Shown: positions 8,052 through 15,661, counted from the stretch's first letter. The stretch is DNA of 64,000 bases from Peribacillus deserti (GCF_002863585.1 NZ_PGUY01000037.1:1-64000), one strand, 5' to 3'. Translations and numbers: made by a program. Notes: a model not told the origin generated them from the letters alone.

Positions 8052-8597
8052 ATGAAAAGGAAAAATGCGGATCGAGAGACTTGGGACCGTTTGCTGAAGA
8101 GCCAATTTCAAAGTAACAGGTCAAACGATTATAACGGAATGTGGACACGTATTGATATCTTCAAAATCCGCGAACCCCTTTTTGTAACGTACAATAATGT
8201 AACTCAGTGTATTGTACAGGAAGGCTACAGCTGGATTCAGCTTTTTCCAAAGGGAGAGCTGTATACAGTAACCGCTGTCGTTAATGAAAAGGGGCAGATC
8301 ATTCAATGGTATATGGATGTCTGCTGGCAGCATGGTATCAATGAGAATGGTATTCCGTGGTATGATGACTTATATCTCGATCTTGTCATATTGCCGACAG
8401 GAGAATACTTCATTTTAGATGAAGATGAACTCCAGGAAGCCCTAGATTCTGAGCTCATCAATCAGGAACAATTTGATTCAGCGTATCGAACACTTTTCAA
8501 GCTCATTGAAATGCACAAATCAGGGTCTTTCCCACTGCTTGAGATAAGTGAGAATTATAAAATGAAGGCATCTGAAAAAGTGAATCTTTATAAATGA
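8052..8597 (+). CDS. DUF402 domain protein
   Basis: A 181-residue soluble protein with the DUF402 barrel: GYSWIQLFPKGELYTVTAVVNEKGQIIQWYMDVCW, then the acidic segment WYDDLYLDLVILPTGEYFILDEDEL, followed by a C-terminal helical part. One studied DUF402 protein, NtdP of Gram-positives, is a nucleoside tri/diphosphatase, and the conserved D/E cluster (YDDLYLDLV) would be its metal site. This protein is divergent and the activity is inferred. AAAGGGAG precedes the ATG. It is monocistronic between a deleted repeat and a terminator. Confidence 0.75.
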   Translation: MKRKNADRETWDRLLKSQFQSNRSNDYNGMWTRIDIFKIREPLFVTYNNVTQCIVQEGYSWIQLFPKGELYTVTAVVNEKGQIIQWYMDVCWQHGINENGIPWYDDLYLDLVILPTGEYFILDEDELQEALDSELINQEQFDSAYRTLFKLIEMHKSGSFPLLEISENYKMKASEKVNLYK

Positions 8598-8600
8598 AAA

Positions 8601-8644
8601 AAACCAAGTACACCCGATAACGACCAGGGTGTCTTGGTTTTATT
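8601..8644 (+). terminator. Rho-independent terminator
   Basis: AAACCAAG...CACCC pairs with GGGTG..CTTGGTTT, followed by a T-rich run. It ends the DUF402 transcript just before repeat copy C. Confidence 0.8.
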
Positions 8645-8645
8645 T

Positions 8646-8876
8646 AGGCTCTTTTCTAAAAAATGTTGTTTTTTAATAAGTTCTGTGAACCTACCCTATT
8701 GTTAAACAGTTTGATTGGAACGTAAGGTGCGAGACTCCTGCGGGAGTAGCGGGACAGGTGAGACCCCCACAGGCGAAGCCGAGGAGGCTCGGGCGCCCGC
8801 CCCTAAGGTCCGCGAGCATCCTGTAGTGGAAATCAACCCCCTGGTTCAATAACAATAAAGTTTGCGGAAACAGCCT
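8646..8876 (+). repeat. Dispersed element, copy C (complete, 231 bp)
   Basis: The best intact copy. It begins AGGCTCTTTTCTAAAA and ends TTTGCGGAAACAGCCT, so the termini are inverted repeats of the form AGGCTnTTTyC. The inside has GCGAGACTCCTGCGGGAG and GCGAAGCCGAGGAGGCTC. There is no coding potential. Non-autonomous inverted-end architecture fits a MITE or a structured RNA repeat. Confidence 0.8.
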
Positions 8877-8985
8877 TTATTTATATGGATTATGCTGTTT
8901 CTTAAGCCGCTGTACACGATGTGCGAGCAGCGAAAACTTAACAGCCTTTCCTGCCGAAAAATGTTTTAAGGCAGGTTTCGGGAAG

Positions 8986-9019
8986 TAATAAAAACACCTC
9001 GGGAGTTATACCCGGGGTG
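8986..9019 (-). terminator. Terminator of the small gene at 9006-9161
   Basis: Read on the minus strand, CACCCCGGG pairs with CCCGAGGTG and is followed by TTTTTATT. It overlaps the stop codon of the small minus-strand gene and supports that gene being real. Confidence 0.8.
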
Positions 9020-9161
9020 CTTCCGAAGGAGTTTCATTGGAATTGGACTTTTCTAAATGTTCATATGCTATTAGGGTACAACCTAACTCGTTTTCAAATT
9101 GTCTCAATTTCTCTTTTTCTTCATTGGTTAAATGTGCGATATGAAAGTCATTTACACTCAT
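9006..9161 (-). CDS. Small uncharacterised protein, 51 residues
   Basis: Starts MSVNDFHIAHLTNEEKEKLR and continues with a single helical-looking segment (ENELGCTLIAYEHLEKS). It has GGGAGG nine bases before the ATG and a terminator overlapping its stop, both good signs of a real gene. It is highly charged with no signal peptide. I do not recognise a family. It lies three bases downstream of a broken small gene, so the two were probably one operon. Confidence 0.65.
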   Translation of the reverse strand: MSVNDFHIAHLTNEEKEKLRQFENELGCTLIAYEHLEKSNSNETPSEAPRV

Positions 9162-9164
9162 TTA

Positions 9165-9391
9165 TCAACCCTCCCAGATACAAGTATTACCGGTATTGAA
9201 GAATTTAAACCCAAGCTTTATCAAGCTTTGATTTAGACCTGAACTTGTATTGCTAAAAACTGTTTTCCTCATTGCATCAGATGGATCTCTTAAATCTTGG
9301 GCTGCCGCCTCATTTAATTGGGAAGCAGATTCAACAGTTGTTGTGCTCCCTAAAACATAAATTACGTGTTTTTCGCACTAATTTCTTGCAT
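9165..9391 (-). pseudogene. Small gene with a probable one-base frameshift
   Basis: The reading frame starts MQEISAKNT and stops at once. If the run of five A (minus strand, 9369-9373) had six, the frame would continue unbroken as a protein of about 75 residues containing VLGSTTTVESASQLNEAAAQ and ending NTGNTCIWEG. The end is three bases before the next ATG. No clear ribosome site precedes the proposed start. It may be a pseudogene or a sequencing error in the homopolymer. The family is unknown. Confidence 0.45.
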
Positions 9392-9584
9392 ATTTGTAAA
9401 GTGAATTACTATAATTAAAGCCATAAAAGATTTTGAAAAATCAGTCTTTTTTAATTTTGGTGAAAGGTGGTGGCAAATAAATTCCTAAAATCATTTTTCA
9501 ACGAAGAGAAAATCAACTGGGGATTTTGATAATCAATTGTCCGGCGTATGGGCTGGCCACATGTTCGAGAGGGGGATTTCTTTA

Positions 9585-9914
9585 GTGGAAGCGAGAAAAA
9601 TTAACGAATTTAATGAAAGCGATTACAGTAGAATCGCTCGTTCGCAATCATTTCAAGATCTGCTGTCAGAGAAGAAAAAATTTATTTTGCCTATCACCAT
9701 CTTCTTTTTCTGTTTTTACTTTGCCCTTCCCATTCTTACTTCTTATTCCGACATTTTAAATACTCCATTTATTGGCAGTATTACATGGGCCTGGGTATTT
9801 GCATTCCTTCAATTTATCATGACCTGGGGCCTCTGCATGCTTTACTCCCGAAAAGCTGCAAGATTTGATCAGCTGGCTGAAAAGGTAATTCAAGAAAGGG
9901 GTAAAGGATCATGA
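9585..9914 (+). CDS. DUF485 family membrane protein (symporter partner)
   Basis: A 109-residue protein with two membrane helices (FILPITIFFFCFYFALPILT and ITWAWVFAFLQFIMTWGLCML) flanked by soluble ends. DUF485 proteins are encoded directly before cation/acetate-type symporters (E. coli YjcH-ActP, B. subtilis YwcB-YwcA). The GTG at 9585 has GAGGGGG eight bases upstream and gives the usual family length; the longer frame from 9537 does not. It overlaps the symporter start by four bases, so the two are translationally coupled. Confidence 0.88.
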   Translation: MEARKINEFNESDYSRIARSQSFQDLLSEKKKFILPITIFFFCFYFALPILTSYSDILNTPFIGSITWAWVFAFLQFIMTWGLCMLYSRKAARFDQLAEKVIQERGKGS

Positions 9915-11449
9915 ATACTGCTGCTTTTACAATGTTTCTGGGAATTGTCTTTGTAACTTTGATCATTACGTATTACGCATCGAAAAAGACTAATAATGCG
10001 AGTGAATTTTATACGGCTGGAGGGGGGCTGACCGGGTGGCAGAACGGCATGGCTATCGCTGGGGATTATATGTCGGCGGCCTCATTTCTCGGTATTGCCG
10101 GTGCTGTTGCTTTATCAGGATTTGACGGATTTTTCTACAGCATTGGATTCTTGGTTGCATACTTAGTTGTTCTCTATCTGGTTGCCGAACCGATGCGCAA
10201 CCTTGGAAAATATACATTCGCTGATATGATAGCCGCACGTTTTGACACAAAGAAAATCCGCGGATTTGCAGCGATGAATACAGTTGCTATCTCCATCTTT
10301 TACATGATTGCACAGCTGGTAGGGGCAGGTGCTCTTATTAAATTATTATTAGGATTGGAATATACTACTTCTGTGCTTATCGTTGGAGTTTTGATGACGG
10401 TATATGTAATTTTTGGCGGGATGCATGCCACAAGCTGGGTTCAGATTGTAAAAGCGGTTTTACTGATGGGGGGAACTCTCCTTATCTCGATCATTGTTTT
10501 TGCCAAGTTTAATTTCAGCATTACAGGTATGTTTGCCCATATGAAAGACGCCACCCCATTAAAAGAAGCGTTTTTAAATCCAGGGGTGAAATATAAAGAC
10601 GGCCTTGATACCATTTCACTGAATATGGGGCTTGTTCTTGGTACAGCCGGTCTGCCTCATATCCTTGTCCGTTTCTTTACGGTTAAGGATGCGAAGACAG
10701 CCCGTTCGTCTGTTGTGTATGCGACATGGATCATCGGTATATTCTATGTGATGACGATTTTCCTTGGCTTTGGTGCGGCTGCCTTCGTTGGAACGGCAGA
10801 AATTACGGCAGCCAATGCTGCAGGAAACATGGCAGCTCCGCTTTTAGCCAAGGCCCTTGGCGGCAATATGCTGTTTGCCTTTGTCTCAGCCGTAGCCTTC
10901 GCCACCATCCTGGCTGTTGTGGCTGGACTTGTTCTTACAGCAGCTTCTGCGTTTGCCCATGATTTTTATAATGAAATTCTCCGCAAAGGAAAAGCTACAG
11001 AGGGGCAGCAGGTGAAAATGGCGAGATATGCGTCAATAGGTGTGTCTGTGCTGTCTATTATCCTTGCGTTATTTGCGCAGTCTCTTAACGTCGCATTTCT
11101 TGTTTCTCTTGCTTTTGCCGTTGCTGCAAGTGCAAACCTTCCAGTTATTTTATATACAATTTACTGGAAGCGATTTAATACCACAGGTGCCATTTCGGCG
11201 ATGGCAGTTGGTTTAATATCGGCTGTAGGCCTGGTATTGATCAGTCCAAATGTTATCAATCCTGTAGCCGGAGCGGCCATCTTTGTAGGCGAACCGCTAT
11301 TCCCGTATACAACACCAGGCATAGTGTCGATTCCGCTTGGATTCCTGGCAGGATACCTTGGAACCATCTTCTCGAGCCAAAAAGCCGATGTCAAGAAATA
11401 TGAAGAAGTATTAGTCAAAACAAATACAGGTATTGGAATGGGCCAATAA
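9911..11449 (+). CDS. Sodium:solute symporter (ActP/YwcA-like)
   Basis: A 512-residue member of the SSS family with about 13 membrane helices. Segments typical of the acetate/monocarboxylate branch are visible: SEFYTAGGGLTGWQNGMAIA near the N-terminus, ADMIAARF, VYVIFGGMHATSWVQIVKAV and LGTAGLPHILVRFFTVKDAK. It probably imports a small carboxylate with Na+ or H+. The substrate is not certain; acetate or a short monocarboxylate is most likely. It is coupled to the DUF485 gene and followed by a strong terminator. Confidence 0.9.
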   Translation: MNTAAFTMFLGIVFVTLIITYYASKKTNNASEFYTAGGGLTGWQNGMAIAGDYMSAASFLGIAGAVALSGFDGFFYSIGFLVAYLVVLYLVAEPMRNLGKYTFADMIAARFDTKKIRGFAAMNTVAISIFYMIAQLVGAGALIKLLLGLEYTTSVLIVGVLMTVYVIFGGMHATSWVQIVKAVLLMGGTLLISIIVFAKFNFSITGMFAHMKDATPLKEAFLNPGVKYKDGLDTISLNMGLVLGTAGLPHILVRFFTVKDAKTARSSVVYATWIIGIFYVMTIFLGFGAAAFVGTAEITAANAAGNMAAPLLAKALGGNMLFAFVSAVAFATILAVVAGLVLTAASAFAHDFYNEILRKGKATEGQQVKMARYASIGVSVLSIILALFAQSLNVAFLVSLAFAVAASANLPVILYTIYWKRFNTTGAISAMAVGLISAVGLVLISPNVINPVAGAAIFVGEPLFPYTTPGIVSIPLGFLAGYLGTIFSSQKADVKKYEEVLVKTNTGIGMGQ

Positions 11450-11468
11450 AACCGTATAAACCTTATAA

Positions 11469-11495
11469 AAGAGCTGAGCCTTCAGCTCTTTTTTC
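11469..11495 (+). terminator. Rho-independent terminator
   Basis: AAGAGCTGA-GCCT-TCAGCTCTT followed by T's. It closes the DUF485/symporter operon. Confidence 0.92.
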
Positions 11496-11511
11496 TTTAG
11501 GGGAAAAAATC

Positions 11512-11532
11512 GGGAAATGGGCCCCCATTTCC
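11512..11532. repeat. GGGGACAGTCCCC palindrome, copy 3 (core lost)
   Basis: GGGAAATGGGCCCCCATTTCC keeps both outer arms of the palindrome, but the GGACAGT core is deleted. This shows that the arms belong to the repeat unit. Confidence 0.7.
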
Positions 11533-11549
11533 TTTTTGTCTTGGCTGAA

Positions 11550-11572
11550 GTTTACTGTTATCATTAGAGTAT
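11550..11572 (+). promoter_or_regulatory. Weak candidate sigma-B-type promoter
   Basis: GTTTAC at 11550-11555 and GAGTAT at 11567-11572 resemble the GTTTAA / GGGTAT elements of sigma-B promoters, but the 11-base spacer is one or more short of normal. It lies 30 bases before the operon that carries the RsbR-like protein. It is reported as a lead only. Confidence 0.25.
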
Positions 11573-11601
11573 TGCAAATAACTGAGGGGGCTTGGCAAGG
11601 A

Positions 11602-11907
11602 ATGTATACTGTTTTTTCTACTTTTGATGTTCCGGACGGTAAAGCGGATGAGCTAATTGAGATTTATCGGAATCGTTCGCGTTCGGTGGATCAGGCTCCC
11701 GGATTTGTTGATTTCTTTCTTTTACAGAATGATAAAAAGCCTGGCGAATTAACGGTACAGCTTTTGTTTGATGCAAAAGAGGATTATCTAAAATGGGTTC
11801 GAAGTGAAGAGTTTAAGAGAATTCATGACTTAGAGAAGAAATATCCAGATAAAGAGCTGGCAGCCGTAATTCCGAAGGTTCAACAGTTTAAGGTGGTGGC
11901 AAAATGA
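11602..11907 (+). CDS. Antibiotic-biosynthesis monooxygenase / heme-oxygenase-like protein (HmoA type)
   Basis: A 101-residue ferredoxin-like ABM fold protein. It starts MYTVFSTFDVPDGKADELIE and has the typical NRSRSVDQAPGFVDFFLLQN strand-turn and WVRSEEFKRIHDLEKKY helix. IsdG/HmoA relatives degrade heme, and others oxidise quinones. The start at 11602 was preferred because homologues begin with the first beta strand; AGGGGG lies 11 bases upstream. It overlaps the next gene by four bases, which ties it to the cobalamin/STAS operon. A heme or tetrapyrrole link with the B12-binding protein downstream is possible but unproven. Confidence 0.75.
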   Translation: MYTVFSTFDVPDGKADELIEIYRNRSRSVDQAPGFVDFFLLQNDKKPGELTVQLLFDAKEDYLKWVRSEEFKRIHDLEKKYPDKELAAVIPKVQQFKVVAK

Positions 11908-12278
11908 TGCATATGGATAGAATCATTAATTCTGTTACCGAACTAATCTATCAAAATGAGCCTGCTCTTTTCGACCGATATGGTGAAAAGGGGAAAGCCA
12001 AATGCAAGGAAGATAACCACCATCATTTTAAACATCTGCATACGGCGTACGAATTGGCAGACTCTCAGTTCTTCATTGATTATGCCATATGGCTGAATGG
12101 CATACTGACAAAGCATGGGATGGAGACAAGGCATCTGACAGACAATTTTTCCATTATACATGAAGTGCTAGATCAGCCGGAACTCAATCAGGAAGACGAG
12201 ATTATTGCATATCTTTCATACTTAGAGGAAGCAGTACAAGTGCTTTTGTTAAATGAGGAGACGAAGGGGGCTATCTAA
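11904..12278 (+). CDS. Helical protein of unknown function in the B12/STAS operon
   Basis: A 124-residue protein predicted to be mostly helical. It is rich in His in its middle (EDNHHHFKHLHTAYELADSQ) and continues FFIDYAIWLNGILTKHGM. It has no membrane segment or signal peptide. I do not recognise a family. A His-rich helical bundle could bind a cofactor, or could play the part of the helical sensor half that precedes cobalamin domains in other proteins. It starts in the overlap with the upstream gene and its stop abuts the ATG of the cobalamin protein, so all are co-expressed. Confidence 0.7.
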   Translation: MMHMDRIINSVTELIYQNEPALFDRYGEKGKAKCKEDNHHHFKHLHTAYELADSQFFIDYAIWLNGILTKHGMETRHLTDNFSIIHEVLDQPELNQEDEIIAYLSYLEEAVQVLLLNEETKGAI

Positions 12279-12929
12279 ATGGATGATAGACATAAAGCTT
12301 TCGCCCGAATTCTACTAGAAGGCAATGTGGAAGCCGCTCTCGAATATATTAAACAATATAATTACTTTGATAGATTCTCTATATTTGACCATATAGTAAC
12401 TCCTTCCCTATTTTATATAGGCGAACTTTGGGAACAGAATGAAATATCTGTTGCAGATGAACATTTGGCTACAGGAGTATGTGACTTTGTCCTTTCACGC
12501 CTCTATCCTCCTGCAGGATCTGCAGGATCCCTTGCGAAGAAGGCTATGTTTTTCTGCCTCGAAGGAGAACAGCATTATCTTGGTTTGAAAATGGTCAGCA
12601 GCCTTTTTGAAGAAAAAGGCTGGAGCACTCGAAATCTCGGTCCAAATCTGCCTCTGGAATACGCTTTTAATTACGCTAGAGACTGGAGACCTAATATTAT
12701 TGGACTATCCGTATCGATTGTTTACCATCTTCCTAAATTAAAGACCTGTGTCGAAGCACTTGCTAAACTGCCGTATAAACCGATCATACTTGTCGGCGGC
12801 AGGCTCGCAGGGAAATATGATTTAGAGCCCTACTGTGAGAACAAAGCGGTTATATTAAAAGACCTGGAATCATTGGAGAGCTGGGTCAGCCAGACCATAC
12901 TGGGGGAAAAATTAGATGCATTATCCTGA
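12279..12929 (+). CDS. Cobalamin-binding domain protein, CarH/LitR photoreceptor type, without DNA-binding domain
   Basis: A 216-residue protein made of a four-helix B12-cap (about 1-80) and a Rossmann B12-binding domain (about 86-210). W51 and E61-H62 have the same spacing as W131 and E141-H142 of Thermus CarH. E97-Q-H99-Y-L-G102 is the ExHxxG lower-ligand motif, followed by S144 and GG173-174. The position of the CarH upper ligand His132 is Glu52 here. There is no MerR domain, so output must go through a partner, most likely the PAS-STAS protein overlapping by 14 bases downstream. It is probably an adenosylcobalamin-dependent light or cofactor sensor. Confidence 0.82.
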   Translation: MDDRHKAFARILLEGNVEAALEYIKQYNYFDRFSIFDHIVTPSLFYIGELWEQNEISVADEHLATGVCDFVLSRLYPPAGSAGSLAKKAMFFCLEGEQHYLGLKMVSSLFEEKGWSTRNLGPNLPLEYAFNYARDWRPNIIGLSVSIVYHLPKLKTCVEALAKLPYKPIILVGGRLAGKYDLEPYCENKAVILKDLESLESWVSQTILGEKLDALS

Positions 12930-13704
12930 AGAATATCTTCCTGTTCCCTATTTTAAAATAGATAACAATCTGAATATTATCAGCTATTCACTTGAGGCGC
13001 TGAAGCATTTCAATCTTGAAAGCAAGAAGTTCACCAGCCTGATTGACGAAGGCAGTATCGACAAGTTATACAACAATCTTTTTTCTACTAAAAATAACCA
13101 AAAAATTGAACTGAATTTCCGAACCAAATATGAAGAAATAGCATTATTTGAAACTCATATCTCTACAGACCATGAGGATCATTGCCATCTAGTGCTGATG
13201 CCGATAGGAAATTCCATTCATATTCTCGAAGAGCGCCTTTCAGCTCTGCAGAAAAGACTGTTAAGTACGGACTTTGAATTATTTGAAAAGAAAGAGGAGC
13301 TTGTAAAGGCTATGAAGCGCCTTAATGAGCTTTCTGGACCATTTATTCCTATATCGGAAGAGCTTGCATTTGTTCCGATTTTTGGAAATGTTACTGCTGA
13401 AAAAATGAAAGTCATCAATGCAAATACGATAAAACATGTGTACGAGGGTGACTTCCACACGGTTCTATTCGATTTTACAGCAGTCGGAAACTTTAAGAGC
13501 AGCGGCATCCTATTATTAGGTGAACTGTTTCAAATGCTAAACTTAATGGGAAACAAGAAAATTAAATTGATCGGGCTGAAACCGAGCCACTGCTTTCAGC
13601 TGAACGACCATCTGATTGATTGGCCGGTTGTCTTTGAATCAACACTTAAGCAAGTCATAAAAACAGTGCAACAGAAAAAACAAATACAAAAACGCCTCAC
13701 GTAA
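12916..13704 (+). CDS. PAS-STAS protein, RsbR-like stressosome component
   Basis: A 262-residue protein. Residues about 8-100 look like a PAS domain (VPYFKIDNNLNIISYSLEAL), about 105-150 form a helical linker, and about 153-250 a STAS domain beginning PISEELAFVPIFGNVTAEKM. The segment FDFTAVGNFKSSGILLLGEL aligns with the RsbR strand-helix around phospho-Thr171, with Ser there, and GLKPSHCFQL matches the region around Thr205. RsbR paralogues carry sensory N-termini and tune sigma-B. The gene overlaps the B12-domain gene, suggesting that it relays that signal. A terminator overlaps its end. Confidence 0.8.
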   Translation: MHYPEEYLPVPYFKIDNNLNIISYSLEALKHFNLESKKFTSLIDEGSIDKLYNNLFSTKNNQKIELNFRTKYEEIALFETHISTDHEDHCHLVLMPIGNSIHILEERLSALQKRLLSTDFELFEKKEELVKAMKRLNELSGPFIPISEELAFVPIFGNVTAEKMKVINANTIKHVYEGDFHTVLFDFTAVGNFKSSGILLLGELFQMLNLMGNKKIKLIGLKPSHCFQLNDHLIDWPVVFESTLKQVIKTVQQKKQIQKRLT

Positions 13705-13739
13705 TGGGAAGAATCAATTACAATGAGGGCGTTTTTTTT
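13689..13739 (+). terminator. Terminator of the B12/STAS operon
   Basis: AACGCCTC pairs with GAGGGCGTT (one bulge), followed by a run of T. It spans the end of the PAS-STAS gene. Confidence 0.8.
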
Positions 13740-13767
13740 GCCGCGAAAAGACCTTGGGAAATAATCC

Positions 13768-13789
13768 GGGAAATGGGGGACAGTCCCCC
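13768..13789. repeat. GGGGACAGTCCCC palindrome, copy 4
   Basis: Left arm GGGAAAT plus the core GGGGGACAGTCCCCC; the right arm is replaced by A/T-rich sequence. It lies about 60 bases upstream of the ECF sigma gene. Confidence 0.85.
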
Positions 13790-13851
13790 AAAAATTTTTT
13801 CCAATAAAAGGGGACGCTGATACGTCTATTATTTGAGAGGGGGCGACAATT

Positions 13852-14361
13852 GTGGAGCAAAGAAGTTTGGATGGGCTGGATCATTCCAATGAGCTGGGGC
13901 CGGAATTTAGACAGTTATTTATGGATCATAAGAAGTCGGTGTTTGCGATGGCGTTATCTATTCTTAGGGATTATGAGCTGGCTGAAGATGTGCTGCAGGA
14001 AGTCTATATAAAACTGTTTAAGCATATGAGGCATCATGATATTTCAAATGTTAAAGGATGGCTGATGAGTGTAGCCAGAAATACAGCATTAGACTTATAC
14101 CGGAAAAAGAAGCGTGAGGTAACCGGATTTGATAATGACTACTTTGAGCGCGTGCAGGATCTGCCTAAAGATCCCGCAGACAAGCTGGTGTTGTTAAAAT
14201 ATTTGGAACTACTGAATGCGGAGGAACGGCAGATCATTACTCTGAAGGATATTACAGGCATGAAGCATAGAGAAATTGCAAAAATACTTGAAATTCCTCT
14301 GGGTACAGTGATGTGGAAGTATAGCAGAGCTTTAAAAAAATTAAGAAAAGGGCTTGAGTAA
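13852..14361 (+). CDS. ECF-type RNA polymerase sigma factor
   Basis: A 169-residue sigma-70 family protein. Region 2 is HKKSVFAMALSILRDYELAEDVLQEVYIKL followed by GWLMSVARNTALDLYRKKKR. Region 4 is ITLKDITGMKHREIAKILEI with PLGTVMWKYSRALKKLRK. The GTG at 13852 has GAGGGGG eight bases upstream. The next gene is a DUF4179 membrane protein, the usual anti-sigma-like partner, starting 13 bases downstream. CGTC at 13823-13826 could be its own -10 element, but no good -35 is visible because a palindromic repeat sits close upstream. Confidence 0.92.
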   Translation: MEQRSLDGLDHSNELGPEFRQLFMDHKKSVFAMALSILRDYELAEDVLQEVYIKLFKHMRHHDISNVKGWLMSVARNTALDLYRKKKREVTGFDNDYFERVQDLPKDPADKLVLLKYLELLNAEERQIITLKDITGMKHREIAKILEIPLGTVMWKYSRALKKLRKGLE

Positions 14362-14374
14362 GGAGGGGTATTTT

Positions 14375-15511
14375 ATGGAGAAGGATCAATTTATAAAACA
14401 TTTAAACAATGCCATGGAGAACCAAGTGCCGGATGTTTGGGATGAGCTTACAAGGAAGATTCAGCATATGGAAGGTGAGAGAAATGGTAAGGTCGTTCAT
14501 TTGAAAGACAAGCGCATCCCGAGAACTAAAAAAAGAAACCGCTCCAAGAGACTTTCCTTAGCTGCAGCAGCCTGTTTACTTGCTATTTCAGCATTTTCTT
14601 ACACACCCGTATTAGCGTCTATTAAAGAAGTTTACGATAAAATATTTTCTAGTAACCATATTGATGATACAGGTTTAAAAACTGCACTTAGCTCCGGGCA
14701 GGGCCAGGCGGTTAATCAAACGTTTTATGATAAAGCGAATGACATAAACGTGCACTTTGAAAGTATATTAACCGATGAAAAGGAAACCAAATTGTTACTA
14801 ACCTTCCAGAGCAAAACAACAGATTTGAAGAACTATAATATTGATATATTTGAGGGTGAAAGTTCTATTAACCTGATAACTGGGGACGTACAAAGAAAAA
14901 AGCTAAAAAGTGTAGGCTGGGGCAGCAGATATTATGATCGTAAAGAAAATAAAGTGGCTAAAGCATTATCCTTCGATTCGATAAAGGAATATAAAGGACA
15001 AAACATCCGTTTAGAAATCAAAGATATAACCATATATGAGGAGGATGGGTTCGGCAAAGCAGAAGCTCTCTGGCCGCTTGAGTTCATGCTTGATCAATCC
15101 GCTGTCTCCACAAGGGAAACAGCAGAAATAAATCAAAGCTTCTCTTATGGAAAACAAACATATACGATAAAAAAAGTAGAATTTTCATCCATGGAAACAA
15201 GAGTGGTTGTGACAGGATCTGACACTAAACTCCTGAAGGATGAAAATGGTATGGAATATAGAATCATGAGTAAATTAGAGCAGCAATTCCTTCATGCCAG
15301 GAAAATTGATAAAGTATACGGATATATTGTGGATCCTAAAAAATCGGGTGTATTTTTGAAGTCGGCAGGTGAAAAAGTTGAACCCATTTTCAGTAAGGGT
15401 GAAGTGGCTGGTGAAAGGGATGAATACCTCATGATTTTTGCTCCTGTCAAAGACTGCAGGAATACCATTCTTGAAGTGGGTGCGAATATAAAAATCCCAT
15501 TGACTAAGTAA
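14375..15511 (+). CDS. DUF4179 membrane protein, probable anti-sigma factor
   Basis: A 378-residue protein: an N-terminal cytoplasmic part of about 60 residues starting MEKDQFIKHLNNAMENQVPD, one membrane helix (SLAAAACLLAISAFSYTPVL), then an extracellular beta-rich region. This layout and the adjacent ECF gene fit a DUF4179 anti-sigma factor that holds the sigma factor at the membrane until a signal outside the cell. The ATG at 14375 has GGAGGGG eight bases upstream. A second, distinct sigma/DUF4179 pair is found at 54353-56297. Confidence 0.82.
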   Translation: MEKDQFIKHLNNAMENQVPDVWDELTRKIQHMEGERNGKVVHLKDKRIPRTKKRNRSKRLSLAAAACLLAISAFSYTPVLASIKEVYDKIFSSNHIDDTGLKTALSSGQGQAVNQTFYDKANDINVHFESILTDEKETKLLLTFQSKTTDLKNYNIDIFEGESSINLITGDVQRKKLKSVGWGSRYYDRKENKVAKALSFDSIKEYKGQNIRLEIKDITIYEEDGFGKAEALWPLEFMLDQSAVSTRETAEINQSFSYGKQTYTIKKVEFSSMETRVVVTGSDTKLLKDENGMEYRIMSKLEQQFLHARKIDKVYGYIVDPKKSGVFLKSAGEKVEPIFSKGEVAGERDEYLMIFAPVKDCRNTILEVGANIKIPLTK

Positions 15512-15529
15512 AATGAACCCTGCGAACCA

Positions 15530-15551
15530 TAGGACCTTTTAGGGTCCTTTC
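15530..15551 (+). terminator. Weak terminator
   Basis: AGGACC-TTTTA-GGGTCCT followed by a short T run. It probably ends the first sigma/anti-sigma operon. Confidence 0.55.
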
Positions 15552-15580
15552 GTATTAGGAGAATTTTTTTCAGAAATGAG

Positions 15581-15610
15581 TTGACTTAATTTGTGTATTA
15601 ATCGTATAGT
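15581..15610 (+). promoter_or_regulatory. Promoter of the GntR-ABC operon
   Basis: TTGACT (15581-15586), an 18-base spacer and TATAGT (15605-15610). It lies just upstream of the GTGTA/TACAC operator and 50 bases before the regulator gene, as expected for an autoregulated YtrA-type operon. Confidence 0.7.
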
Positions 15611-15621
15611 ACATACATAAG

Positions 15622-15643
15622 GTGTATGAACCAATTAGTACAC
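15622..15643 (+). promoter_or_regulatory. YtrA-type GntR operator
   Basis: GTGTA-N12-TACAC inverted repeat directly after the promoter. YtrA-subfamily GntR repressors bind such GTGTA/TACAC half sites. A related GTGTATTA at 15592-15599 overlaps the promoter spacer. Confidence 0.6.
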
Positions 15644-15661
15644 ACACTGGGAGTTGTTATC

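Noticed and set aside
9017-9199. Plus-strand frame of 60 codons
   Set aside because: It is the antisense of the 51-residue minus-strand gene, which has a ribosome site and terminator.
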